Below, in pieces: positions 25,500-36,100 of a DNA stretch of 64,000 bases. The DNA is taken from contig NZ_CADIJX010000003.1 of NCBI RefSeq assembly GCF_902859625.1, positions 682,001 through 746,000 on the forward strand, read 5' to 3'. How positions within the stretch are numbered: position 1 is the first letter of the stretch; each line of letters opens with the position of its first letter. The position numbers and the translations under genes are program-made. The stretch comes from Achromobacter pestifer. GTDB taxonomy: Bacteria > Pseudomonadota > Gammaproteobacteria > Burkholderiales > Burkholderiaceae_B. The notes beneath the pieces were generated by a model. That model did not search any database. It was given only the letters and a program-made list of their open reading frames with translations, and was not told the origin of the DNA.

Positions 25500-26465
25500 A
25501 TGCTCAATCGCATTTCGCTGCGCCAGATGGAGTACTTCGTCGCCACGGCCAAGCATGGCAGTATCGCCGCGGCATCCAGCCAGATCCACATTTCGGCGCC
25601 TTCGATTTCGGCCGCCATCGCACATGTTGAAACCGAGTTGGACGTGCAGCTGTTCGTCCGGCATCCGTCCAAGGGCCTGGCCCTGACGGTGCTCGGCCAA
25701 CAGGTCATGAGCGAATGCGAAGACCTGCTCGAGCGCGCGTCGCGCCTCTACAAGATCGCGTCCGTCTCCAGCAATACCATCCAGGGCACCTTGCGCGTGG
25801 GCTGCTTCCAGTCGCTCACGGCCATGATCGCGCCCGAGGTGATCTTCGGGTTCGCGCGTGCGTTCGACAAGGTCGAGCTGCACATGGTCGAAGGCGACCA
25901 GCAGTTGCTGATCGACAAGCTGCATACGCTGGAGATCGACGTCGCGCTGAGCTACGACCTGAGGCTGGGCGACGAGATATCGTTCGAGGCACTGGCACGC
26001 CTGCCGCCGCATGTGGTGGTCAGCGAACTGCATCCGCTTTCGCAGCAGATCGCAGTGACGCTGGAGGAGCTGGCCCGCCTGCCCATGGTGCTGCTGGACC
26101 TGCCCTTGAGCCGGGACTACTTCATGTCCCTATTCGCGAAGGTCGGGCTGGAGCCGAACATCGTGGCGCGTTCGCGTTCGGAGGAAGTGGTGCGGTCCAT
26201 GGTGGCCAACGGCATCGGCTATGCCCTGTTCAACGTGCGGCCAAAGTCCACACAAGCGCTGGACGGCAAGCGGCTGGTGCGGCTGCGCCTGGTGGGTGAA
26301 CACCGCCCCATGCTGCTAGGCCTGACGACCTACAAGCCGATGAAGCCGTCGCGCCTGACCGAGGTGTTCATGCAGCGCTGCCGCTCCTATATCTCGGATC
26401 AATACATTCCCGGCATGAGCGAAGGCAGTTTCTTCGATCCTTACGTGCTTCCCGAAAACAAATGA
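25500..26465 (+). CDS. LysR-family transcriptional regulator
   Basis: A 321-residue DNA-binding regulator. The N-terminal winged helix-turn-helix starts ISLRQMEYFVATAKHGSIAAASSQIHISAPSISAAIAHVE (each half typical of LysR), then the effector-binding domain from about residue 90. The ATG at 25500 is the family's normal start. It lies between the Rid/DUF1028 pair and the ArgE-like gene, all in the same direction, so it is the obvious candidate to control the surrounding catabolic and transport genes in response to their substrate. Confidence 0.9.
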   Translation: MLNRISLRQMEYFVATAKHGSIAAASSQIHISAPSISAAIAHVETELDVQLFVRHPSKGLALTVLGQQVMSECEDLLERASRLYKIASVSSNTIQGTLRVGCFQSLTAMIAPEVIFGFARAFDKVELHMVEGDQQLLIDKLHTLEIDVALSYDLRLGDEISFEALARLPPHVVVSELHPLSQQIAVTLEELARLPMVLLDLPLSRDYFMSLFAKVGLEPNIVARSRSEEVVRSMVANGIGYALFNVRPKSTQALDGKRLVRLRLVGEHRPMLLGLTTYKPMKPSRLTEVFMQRCRSYISDQYIPGMSEGSFFDPYVLPENK

Positions 26466-26508
26466 ACGGAGGGCGCACGCGCGCTCCGCATTCTTGCAAA
26501 CCCAAACC

Positions 26509-27684
26509 ATGAGCAAACCGACTCCCGACAACAGTCCAGATCTATTGCGCGAATTGCTCGCGTTCCAATCCGTCACGCTGACGCCGAACATCGAGCTCAT
26601 CGAGCGTGTGCGGGAGTTGCTGGCGCAGGCCGGCATCGAGTCCACGCTGGTGGCGGACCCGCAGGACGCCGGGCGGAGCAATTTGTACGCATCCGTCGGC
26701 CCGCTGAATGTGCCTGGCATCCTGCTCTCGGGTCATACCGATGTGGTCCCCGTGACCGGCCAGCCCTGGACCTCGCCGCCCTTTGAGGCAACCCTGCGCG
26801 ATGGGCGCATCTATGGGCGGGGCAGCGCGGACATGAAGGGTTTCGTCGCCTGCGCCGTGATGGCCATGATGCGCGCGGCCCGTCAGCCGCTTGCGCGCCC
26901 CTTGCATCTGGCGCTGTCGTTCGATGAGGAAATCGGCTGCGTGGGCGTGCGCCATATGCTGCGCGCGCTGGAACACATGGAACCGGCTCCGCTGCTCTGC
27001 GTCGTGGGTGAGCCCACGCTGATGAAGATCGGCACCGGCAACAAGGGCAAGGCGGCCTACCGGGCCTTGTGCTGCGGGCAGGCCGGCCACTCCGGACTGG
27101 CGCCGCATTTCGTCAATGCCATCCACACGGCCAGCGATCTGATCAGCGCCCTGCGCGACGTGCAGCACGACCTGGCCGAACACGGGCCGCGCGAATCGGG
27201 CTACGACGTGCCGTACACGACAGTGCATGCGGGCACCATCAAGGGCGGCACGGCGCTGAACATCGTGCCCGCGGAATGCGAAGTCAATTTCGAGATCCGC
27301 AACGTCGCGCAGGATGACCCGAACCAGATCCTGGAGCGGGTGTTGGAGCTCACCAGGACGAAAATGCGTGCATCGGGCGCCCGGCCCGATGCCGAGCCGC
27401 CCCGGGTCACGACCGTCAATACCTATCCCGGCCTTGCCACGGCGGACGACTCGGAGGCGGTCGCGCTGCTGGCCTCGTGGTTGCCGCCCGACACGCCACT
27501 CACCAAGGCCGCTTTTGGCACCGAGGGCGGGTTGTTCCAGCAGCTGTGGGCGCAGACGTCGGTGCTGATCTGTGGACCGGGCAGCATCGAAGTGGCGCAC
27601 AAGGCCGACGAATACGTCGAGCTGTCGCAGCTGGAGGCTTGCGACGCCATGATGGAGAAGTTGACGCAGTATCTGATGGCCTAG
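26509..27684 (+). CDS. argE: ArgE-like M20 metallodeacetylase
   Basis: A 391-residue M20 amidohydrolase resembling acetylornithine deacetylase. Metal-site motifs are SGHTDVVPV (His, catalytic Asp), YGRGSADMKGF (bridging Asp), SFDEEIG (catalytic Glu-Glu), VGEPT (Glu) and a late His in EVAHKADEYV. The start ATG at 26509 is chosen over an in-frame TTG 15 bases upstream. It lies 43 bases after the LysR gene rather than with arginine genes, so it may be a catabolic paralogue removing an N-acyl group from an imported amino acid. Two terminator-like hairpins follow. Confidence 0.83.
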   Translation: MSKPTPDNSPDLLRELLAFQSVTLTPNIELIERVRELLAQAGIESTLVADPQDAGRSNLYASVGPLNVPGILLSGHTDVVPVTGQPWTSPPFEATLRDGRIYGRGSADMKGFVACAVMAMMRAARQPLARPLHLALSFDEEIGCVGVRHMLRALEHMEPAPLLCVVGEPTLMKIGTGNKGKAAYRALCCGQAGHSGLAPHFVNAIHTASDLISALRDVQHDLAEHGPRESGYDVPYTTVHAGTIKGGTALNIVPAECEVNFEIRNVAQDDPNQILERVLELTRTKMRASGARPDAEPPRVTTVNTYPGLATADDSEAVALLASWLPPDTPLTKAAFGTEGGLFQQLWAQTSVLICGPGSIEVAHKADEYVELSQLEACDAMMEKLTQYLMA

Positions 27685-27695
27685 AGCCGGGATCC

Positions 27696-27715
27696 GGATC
27701 CTCGCATGAGGATCC
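27696..27715. repeat. Perfect 8-bp hairpin (GGATCCTC/GAGGATCC)
   Basis: A perfect 8-bp inverted repeat with a GCAT loop starts 12 bases after the ArgE-like stop codon. It has no T-run and precedes the stronger terminator at 27746-27780. Confidence 0.55.
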
Positions 27716-27745
27716 CGTGGCGCTCGCTGGGCAAGCCCAGGCAAG

Positions 27746-27780
27746 AAAAACCCGCAGAACTCATGTTCATGCGGGTTTTT
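27746..27780. terminator. Rho-independent terminator, bidirectional shape
   Basis: A hairpin with stem AAAACCCGCA/TGCGGGTTTT, flanked by an A-run on the left and a T-run on the right. It follows the ArgE-like gene at 62 bases and can act on both strands. Confidence 0.85.
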
Positions 27781-28245
27781 GGCTTTTGGGGCTGCCCTGA
27801 TAGAAATCTTGGGGTGTCGCAAGTTGGGTGACTTTATTCAAAATCCCAAGTCCGATGACGCTTTTCTAGCAAAAGCCAAACTTGAGTGACGCAATGGGAC
27901 CCACGTCGATAATGTACTTTTCGCTTATCTCCAACCCCAAGGCAGCCATAATGGCGCGGTTGTGAGCCCGGAGATGCCAAATCAAACTGTCGAAATCTCA
28001 CTGTTAAATACTGTCAATAAATAAATCGGAGATAAGCTACCGCGATATTGTGTTGCCGATCACGCCTGCTTGAGCTAGCCGATACCCGCAATCTGCGGCA
28101 TATCGATGCGCGTATGACTATTATTTTTGAGTATTGCTGGTGGGAATCTGACCCACCGTCGACGCCAAACTACAGCCAGGAGCAACAGGGCCATGAATAC
28201 TGAAGAAAGTTGTTTTGGACGATTGGCCAGGTGAGGGAGAACGAC

Positions 28246-29892
28246 GTGTTGCTGCACCAAGCCAGGCGTGAACAACAGACGCGACCCACCGTGCGCCAGG
28301 TGACACTGGGCTTGGCCGTCGTCTGGTTGGCGCTCGTGGCCGGCCTTGGATGGTGGATTTCGCAGAGAATCGTGACAGCGCAGTTGGCGAGACTGGCGGC
28401 AAGCGCTGAATACGAAGCCAAAACGACTGCGCGCGTGATGGACCGGTTGTTCACCGAAATGGTGAGCGTGGCCAATATGGTGGCGCGACAGGGGCTGGTG
28501 ATTGAACTGGCGATTCGTTATCGCACAGATGCCCCAGGTGCGGCCGAACTGACACGGCAGGAGCGCGCTGCGCAGTTCGCGCGCGACCCGTTGGTGCGCA
28601 GGGTCGGCGACTTCATGAACGCGCTGGCCAGTGATCTGCGTTATGCGCGCATTTACATGAATAATATGTCGGACGATACGGTGTCGGCCAGCAATTGGGC
28701 CGAGCCCGATAGCATCGTGGGCATGATCTACTCGGGCCGGCCTTATCTCATTGACGCGCTGCGTACTGGCAATGGCCATTCTTTCGGTATTGCGCGGTTG
28801 AATAAATCCCCGTCCTATTTCGTGGCCAGTCGTATCGAGGACTCGAACGACGTGCCGTTGGGCTCAGTCACGGTTAAGTTTGACGCGCCAGAGGTTGCGC
28901 TTTATTTGACAGGGCGCCATGTCGCGCTGATCGTGAACCGCCAGGGGCGCGTGATCACGGCCTCGTCAGAGGCGTTCATGCTACGCAACGTCGCGGCGCT
29001 TTTGCCGCCCGGCACGGTGCTTCCGCCGGACGGCGAAGAAGAGCTAGGCGAGCTCATGGATGTGCGCGGGACAAGCAGCGCAGACCTTGCCGACCAGTGG
29101 CTCATCGACGGCACGCCCTATTTGCTGCGGCGCCAGCCGTTGTCTGGCACGCAATATCAGTTGCTTACGCTGGCTACGTTGGAGCATCTGGCTCCCATGC
29201 GCAGACAGCACTTTTGGATGGCAGGGCTGGTCGCGTTATTCGGCTTGGTCCTGATCCTGCTATCAGGCCATGCGGCCAGCCAGATCGTGATGCGCCGACG
29301 GGACGAACGGTATGCGGCCAACTATGACGCGCTGACCGGCCTGCCGAATCGACGTGCGGTGTTGACGGAATTGGAGCGGTTGTTCGCTCTGGCAAAGCGG
29401 ACGCAGCAATGGGTTCTGGTGGCGTTTATCGATCTGGATGGATTCAAGCCGATCAACGACACCTATGGGCATGAGGCCGGCGACAGATTCTTGATCGAGG
29501 TGGGCCGGCGCATGTCGGCCGGTCTACGTGCGAGCGATATGCTTGGTCGATGGGGGGGCGACGAGTTCGTTGTTATTGGACTCGTGGCTCCGTATATGTC
29601 CGGCGATCCGCAAGGCGTAGTCAACGAGATGCGCAACCGGCTCGCGCAGCCGCTGATCGGTACCTATACCTCCGCCGACTGTAGTTTCGACTATCGAGGC
29701 GCGAGCTTTGGCATTGTGAGCGTGGATCCTGCCGTCAGTTCGCTACAAGCCGCGCTCAAGGAAGCCGACCAGCTTATGTATGCCGACAAACAGGCACGGC
29801 GGGCGCAGCAAACGGCCAAGGACGGACAGGCTCGCGAATCTGTTTGGAGGCCGGACCCAAACTTGGATGGCGGCTTGCCGAACAAGGCGTGA
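28246..29892 (+). CDS. Membrane-bound diguanylate cyclase (GGDEF) with periplasmic sensor domain
   Basis: A 548-residue inner-membrane enzyme predicted to make cyclic di-GMP from GTP. It has a first membrane helix near residues 20-40, a roughly 280-residue periplasmic sensor region (dCache-like by layout), a second helix near 323-343, and a GGDEF domain. That domain starts at DALTGLPNRR and has an intact GRWGGDEF active site. An inhibitory I-site RxxD (RASD) stands five residues before GGDEF, so product feedback is likely. The GTG at 28246 is chosen because GAGGGAG lies six bases upstream; a TTG at 28210 and a GTG at 28231 are alternatives. It stands alone. Confidence 0.88.
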   Translation: MLLHQARREQQTRPTVRQVTLGLAVVWLALVAGLGWWISQRIVTAQLARLAASAEYEAKTTARVMDRLFTEMVSVANMVARQGLVIELAIRYRTDAPGAAELTRQERAAQFARDPLVRRVGDFMNALASDLRYARIYMNNMSDDTVSASNWAEPDSIVGMIYSGRPYLIDALRTGNGHSFGIARLNKSPSYFVASRIEDSNDVPLGSVTVKFDAPEVALYLTGRHVALIVNRQGRVITASSEAFMLRNVAALLPPGTVLPPDGEEELGELMDVRGTSSADLADQWLIDGTPYLLRRQPLSGTQYQLLTLATLEHLAPMRRQHFWMAGLVALFGLVLILLSGHAASQIVMRRRDERYAANYDALTGLPNRRAVLTELERLFALAKRTQQWVLVAFIDLDGFKPINDTYGHEAGDRFLIEVGRRMSAGLRASDMLGRWGGDEFVVIGLVAPYMSGDPQGVVNEMRNRLAQPLIGTYTSADCSFDYRGASFGIVSVDPAVSSLQAALKEADQLMYADKQARRAQQTAKDGQARESVWRPDPNLDGGLPNKA

Positions 29893-30156
29893 CGTTCAAG
29901 TACGATCTTGAGTCACGCGGATGACGGACGTATTCATTTACTTTCATCGAAATCTACTTGAATCCGTCTGTAAATATTCAGCGTAAATATCGGCGCTTGA
30001 TGCGGTAGCGATTCATTCCGACGAAGCAAATCCACGATTCGTCGAAAAAAGAATGTGTTTTCTCTGGTCCACGAATTAAATCGAAACACCTTCGATTTAA
30101 GTTGAAACGGCCGCCAGCCGATTGCGACGGGCAGGGCGGCCCGCAAAGGACCAGAG
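29893..30156. promoter_or_regulatory. Upstream region of the autotransporter gene with a perfect palindrome
   Basis: A 10-bp perfect inverted repeat with a 5-base loop (TTAAATCGAA-ACACC-TTCGATTTAA) lies at 30076-30100, 56 bases before the autotransporter start codon. A second, 7-bp inverted repeat (CGACGAA/TTCGTCG) lies at 30019-30044. The stretch is AT-rich and fits a promoter with a regulator-binding site, but no -10/-35 pair is assigned. Confidence 0.5.
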
Positions 30157-33100
30157 ATGAAGAAGCTGACTGCCAACCTGACGGCGCGCAGAAGTGTCGC
30201 CGCCGTATTCGAGCCGGCACCGCGGCCCGCGCGGCCCCATCTTGGGCTGCTTTCCTCGATGTCGGTGACCGCCATCGGCCTGATCCTGGCACAGCCGGTG
30301 ATGGCCGACATCTCCTGTCCAACGCCAACCTCGTCCAGCTCAAGCACGACCACCTGCACGGTCGCTTCGGACCAGAGCGGCAACCTGACTGTCGACTACA
30401 CGGGCGGCACGGGCTCCGGCACCGGCAACGGCGGCTATGGCGGCAACTACATCGTGGTCAACAGCGGCTACCTGGGCCCCAACCCCTTGCAGGCGGCGCT
30501 GCTGGTGCGCCTGAAGGGCGGCACGGGTTCACCCGACGGCAAGGACAGCGGCACCTTTGGCGGTTGGGGCGGCGCGATCACCATCACCAACTACGGATCG
30601 GCCGAGACCGACGTCTCTCCGACGGAGACTGCGCAAGGGTCCGCGCCGGGGGTCTGGGACGATTACAGCGCACAGTTCGGCATTTACGGCGCGTCGGTGG
30701 GTGGCACGGGCGGCACGCCGCCGGATAACTTCGGCGGTGGCAGTGGCGGCAGCGGCGGCAATGGGTCGGCCGTCAACATCAGCAACATCGGACAGGTCCA
30801 GATGCAGAGCCTGCCTTATGGCGGCGTGGGCATCTACGGGGCCAGCATAGGCGGCGCCGGCGGCACCCAGATGAGCGCGGTGGGCAGCGATCAGGTGGGC
30901 GGCAACGGCGGCAACAGCGATATCGTCAATATCACCAACACCGGCTCGGTGTCGGTGTCGTCCGGCAGTGCCGGCCGCTACGCCTGGGGCATCGGCGCGG
31001 AGTCGCTGGGCGGCGCCGGCGGCGTCTATAACGGCTGGGGAGGCACGGGCGGCGGCGGAAACCCGGCGGCCGCGACGATCATCACGAACAGCGGAAAGGT
31101 GGTGGTCAATGTGGAGGTTGCGGGCGGCGCTACCAGCAACCTCCTGACCAATGGCGTGCGCGGGCTGTATGTCACAAGCCAGGGCAATGCGGGGTTCACC
31201 TCCAGCGATGGCAGCGACAACGGCGGCCAGGGCGGCGGATTCGGCACCATGGCGGCCGTCAACAACGGCCAGATTTCGGTCACCAGCAATTCCCTGGCGG
31301 AACCGACGACCTTGGCAGCTCTGTCCGGCGGCATCGTGATGGTGGGCCTGGGCGGCAATGGCGGCGGCGGGCCGATGACCAGCACCAACACCACCGACGA
31401 AAGGGGGGGCAACGGGGGCTCGGCCCTGTCGTCGGCGACCGTCACGCTGAACGACGGCTCGTCGATCACCACCAGCGGCGCCTACCTGCCCGGCGTGAGC
31501 GTGATCAGCCAGGGCGGCGATGGCGGCCCTGGACGCCAAAGCAGCAATGGCGCCAACGGCGGCAATGGCGGCACCGTCCAGGTCGCCATGAGCGGCAGCG
31601 CCGGTATTTCCACCTACGGCATCCAATCCCACGGCATTGCCGCGCGCAGCGTTGGCGGGGCGGGCGGCGGCGTGGAGACCAGTAGCGGCCTGGTCGATTT
31701 CACGCCGGAGAACGCGGGGGTGGGTGGCACCGGCGGCACGGTCAACGTGACGACCGGCGATGCCGCGACGGGAACTGCCGGTGGCAAGATCACGACCCAG
31801 TCGGATTATTCGATCGGCATCCTGGGTCAGTCGATGGGCGGCATCGGCGGCACCACCACGGGCAATTTCGAGATGTTCGGCAATGCCGGCGCCGATGCCG
31901 GCAGCGGCGGCAACAGCGGCACGGTCAACATCGATAGCCGCACCGCCATCAACACCTTCGGAACCTCATCGCACGGCATCGTGGCGCAAGCCATCGGCGG
32001 GGGTGGCGGCACGGCGGGCGCCAGCGCCGGTCTGGTCTCGGTGGGCGGCGCAGGCGGCAGCGCTGTCGCTGGCGGCACGGTGAACATCACCCAGAACGGG
32101 AACCTGAGCGTCAACGGTTCGGCGTCCATCGGCATGCTGGCCCAATCCATCGGCGGCGGCGGGGGCGACGGCGGCAGCGCCAACGGCGTGGCCGTGATCG
32201 GCGGCACGGGCGGCGGTGGGGGCGCAGGCGGTCAGGCCACGGTCAACCTGACCGGGAATTCGGTCTATGCGTGGGGCGATCATGGCTACGGCATCGTTTC
32301 GCAGGCGATCGGGGGAGGCGGCGGCACGGGGGGCGCCGCGTCCGCCTACGATGCCGGCGTGGGGTTTTCCATGGCGGTCGCGATCGGCGGCACGGGCGGA
32401 AACGGCGGCACCGGCGGCACGGCGGCAGCCAACCTTTCCAATTCCAGCGTGACGACGGGCGCGAGCGACGCCCATGGCGTGCTCGTGCAATCCATCGGCG
32501 GTGGCGGTGGGGCGGGCGGCGCGTCGGTAGCCAAGGCCTTGACGGTTGCCGTTCCCGATGAGGACGCCTCGTTCGGCGTCGCGGTCAGCTTTGCCATGGG
32601 CGGGTCGGGCGCCGCGGGCGGGGCAGGGGCCACGGCCACGGCCACGCTGACCAATGCCGGGGTTACGACGGGCGGCGAGAACGCACAGGGTGTGATCGTG
32701 CAGTCCATCGGTGGCGGCGGCGGTGCGGGGGGAAGCGCTTCGGCGACGTCGACGGTGATCGGCACGGGCGACTCGGTCGGGGGATCGTTGCAGGCGACGC
32801 TGGGCGGCAGCGGGGGCAGCGGCAATACGGGCGGCACCGCGTCGCTCGTCATGCAGGGCAGCAGCATCACCACCTCGGGGGATTCCGCCAATGCGATCCT
32901 GGTGCAGAGCGTGGGCGGCGGCGGCGGCGCCGGGGGCGTGGGATCGGCCACCGGGCGCAGCATCAATACCGACGCCAATGTGTCGATCTCGCTAGCCTTG
33001 GGTGGCAGCGGCAACTCGGGCGGCAATGGCGGCGCCGCCAGCCTGACGATCGACCCCAGCAGTTCGGTGACCACGCATGGCGACGGCGCGCGGGCCGCGC

Positions 33101-36100
33101 TGGTGCAGTCCATCGGCGGCGGCGGCGGGGCATCGCAAGGCGGCCAGGTCGGCCTGGAGGTGAGCGCCACCGAAGAGGACAGCACCACCGACGTCCACGG
33201 TTCGGTCTCGGTCGGCCGCGGCGGCGGCGGCGGCGGCAACGGCGGTGCGATCAACCTGAACAGTGACGGCAACATCACCACCTATGGGGCCGACGCCGAC
33301 GGCCTGCTGGCGCAAAGCATCGGCGGCTCCGGCGGTCTGGGCGGCGCCGTGGGCGGCAATAGCGGCACCCCCTCTACGCTGCCCTGGGTGAACGATTCGG
33401 GGACCACCTATCAGCTCAACGTGGCCGTTGGCGGGACGGGCGGAGCAGGCGGCAGTGGCGGCGCCATCGGCAGCAGCAGCGCGCCGGCCATTCTGGGCGC
33501 CTACACCCAGACGTATGGCGACTATGCGGACGCGGCCGTGGTGCAATCCATCGGCGGCGGCGGTGGCGTGGGCGGGGCGTCCACGGTGTCGTCCAGTGTG
33601 TCCATGTCCAATGTGACCCTGGCGGTCGGGGGGCGCGGCGGCAACGGGGGATCGGGTGGCGCCATCACGGCGTGGTTGAACGGCAACGGCGTCAATGCCT
33701 TCAATACCGAGGGCTATGGCGCAGCGGGCGTCGTGTTGCAGTCCATCGGCGGCGGCGGCGGCATGGCGGGCTCGGGCTCGCCGCAGGCGCGCGGCCAGAT
33801 GCAGCTGGGCGGCGTGCAGGGCAACGGCGGCGCCATCACCGTCACTGACGGGAGCTGGGCCTCCATCCAGACCAAGGGCGACAGCGCCTACGGCCTGGTC
33901 GCGCAATCGATCGGCGGAGGCGGGGGCATCGCCATGGCGGGCAGCGCCAGTTCGGCGGCCAATCCCGGCAGCCAACAGTTCAGCATGATCGCGGGCAACG
34001 CCAGCGGTTATGGCTACGGCAGCTCCGTCACGGTTTCCGCTGGGCTGGATCTGAACACCTATGGCGCCAGGGCGATGGGCGTCGTCGCGCAATCCATCGG
34101 CGCCGGCGGCGGCATCGCGACCACGGGCGCTGCAAGCGGCATGGGTACGATAGAGCTGGGCAGTCTGCTGAACAGCTCCTTGGGCGCAAACGCCAGCGGG
34201 GTGCAGCTTGAACTGAGCGGCAACATTACGACGCGAGGCGCCGGCGGGCACGGCATCGTCGCCCAATCCATCGGCGGGGGCGGGGGCATCTTGGGCGACG
34301 TGTCCCAAGCTATTCAATTCAATCCGACGGGGTTCGCCAGACAGTCGCTCACGATCAACTCCAATGGCGGCGAGGGCAGCTGGGTCAGCGTTGCTTTCAA
34401 TGGCAGCCTCACGACGGTCGGCGCCAATTCGCATGGCATCATCGCGCAATCGATCGGCGGCGGCGGCGGTCTTGCCGGCGGTCCCCAAGGCGGATTCGCG
34501 GGATCCATCGGGCAGGGCGGCAGCGCAAGCAATGTCAAGGTCCAGCAGTCTGGCACCTTGCAGGCCACCGGTGCAGGATCGGTGGGCATATTCGCGCAAA
34601 GCGACAGCGGCACTGCCTCCAACAGCGCGGTGTCCGTCGTCGTCAGCGGGGATGTGCTAGGTGGCTCGGGATCCGGCAGCGGCGTCTGGATTGCGTCCGG
34701 AAAGAGTAACCAGTTGGTTGTGAATGCAGGCGCCTCGCTGGGCGCCTTGTCGGGAGTGGCCGCGCGCTACGACGGAAAGTACGGCACCGGGTCGGGTTCC
34801 ACGCTGACCATCGACAACTACGGCACGCTGTCCGGCAGCACGCTGTGCGCCAATGCCGACGGCAACACGGCCTGCGTCCTCGACAATCACGCCGGCGCCG
34901 TGGCCACCGACGCCGTGGCCTACAACGGCAGCGTCCGCAACGACGGGCTGATCGTGATCGGCAAACCCGGCCAATTCCAGACCCTGACCGTCAGTGGCAG
35001 CTTCACCCAGTCCGCCAGCGGCGTGCTGCGCGCCGATGTGGACTTCGACAAGATGCGGTCTTCGCAAATGATCGTGAAGGGCGACGCCAATCTTGCGGGG
35101 GGCATGGACGTGCTGCCGCAGGCCCTGCTGCCCAAGCGCGAACTGTCCGTGCTGACGGTGCAGGGAAGTTCGCAGGGGGCGCTGACCGCCATGGATAGCC
35201 CCGTCTTTGACTACCAGACGCGCCAGATCGGGCCCGAAACCCGCATCCGCGTCGAATCCGCCGATTTCAATGCATCTTCCATGGGCTTGAAAGCGAACCA
35301 GGATCGCGTCGCGAACAACTTGCAACGCATCTGGGACGCGGGCGGAAACTCCGCGCTGGCGCCGCTGTTCGCGCAATTGGACCTGGCCTCGCGTCAGGGC
35401 GCCGGCGCCTACCGCGACAGCGTTGCCAATCTGTCACCCGGCGTGACCCTCGCGCCAGCAGTGCAGGCCGCGGCCAACCTGGGGCAGTTCACCAGCGGCA
35501 TGATGTCGTGCCCCACGTTCACCGGCGCCGACGCGATGACCGGCGAACAGAATTGCTTCTGGGGCCAGGTAAGCGGGCGGGCCACCAGCCAGGACGGCAG
35601 TGGCGGCACCTCGGGCTTCAATTACGACACCGTCACGTATCAATTCGGCGGCCAGCGCGAGGTCAGCACCGGCTGGTTCCTTGGCGGCTCCATGGCGTAC
35701 GAAAGCAGCCATGTGCGCGCCAGTGACGGCAGCGTCAGCGGCAACGGCGACAGCGGCTACGCCGGCATGGTGCTGAAGCGGGAAGCGGGGCCGTGGGTGT
35801 TCTCCGCGGCTTTGGGCGGCGGTTATGGCGGCTATCGGATGGACCGCAGCATCGACATCGCCGGCTATCAGGAAACCGTGTCCAGCCGGCCCGACGTGTA
35901 TGGCTTCAATGCACGCCTGCGCGCCGCCCGCACCTTCGCATACAGCAATATGTACGTGAAGCCGTACGTGGACCTGGACTTCAGCTACAGCCGCATGCCT
36001 GCGTACACGGAGTCGGGTTCCAACCCGCTGGCGCTGTCGGTCGACGGCAGCGACCAGTTCGTCATGGGCCTGTCGCCCATGATCGAAATCGGCGGTCGTG

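Larger units (their letters stand above)
27685..28245. other. AT-richer intergenic region upstream of the diguanylate cyclase
   Basis: These 561 bases carry the two hairpins after the ArgE-like gene and are then visibly AT-richer than their surroundings. They include a 10-bp perfect inverted repeat (27923-27932 and 28028-28037), a small hairpin at 27860-27876, and a GGTGGG/CCCACC hairpin at 28139-28157. A 13-residue open frame with its own AGGAG occurs at 28193-28234. No full gene is seen. Confidence 0.6.

Noticed and set aside
28136..28157. Hairpin resembling a tRNA T-arm (GGTGGG/CCCACC with a 7-base loop) on the minus strand
   Set aside because: The loop does not match the TTCRANT pattern, there is no CCA or acceptor partner, and no D-arm or anticodon arm could be found. 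Not called as a tRNA or att scar.
30019..30050. CGACGAA/TTCGTCG inverted repeat followed by A residues, considered as a terminator
   Set aside because: On the plus strand it is followed by A rather than T residues, and no gene ends on the minus strand here. Left as a minor inverted repeat.
32100..34500. Regularly spaced near-identical short DNA repeats that look CRISPR-like
   Set aside because: They are in-frame codons for the QSIGGGGG protein repeats of the autotransporter, with no palindromic repeat-spacer structure and no cas genes.
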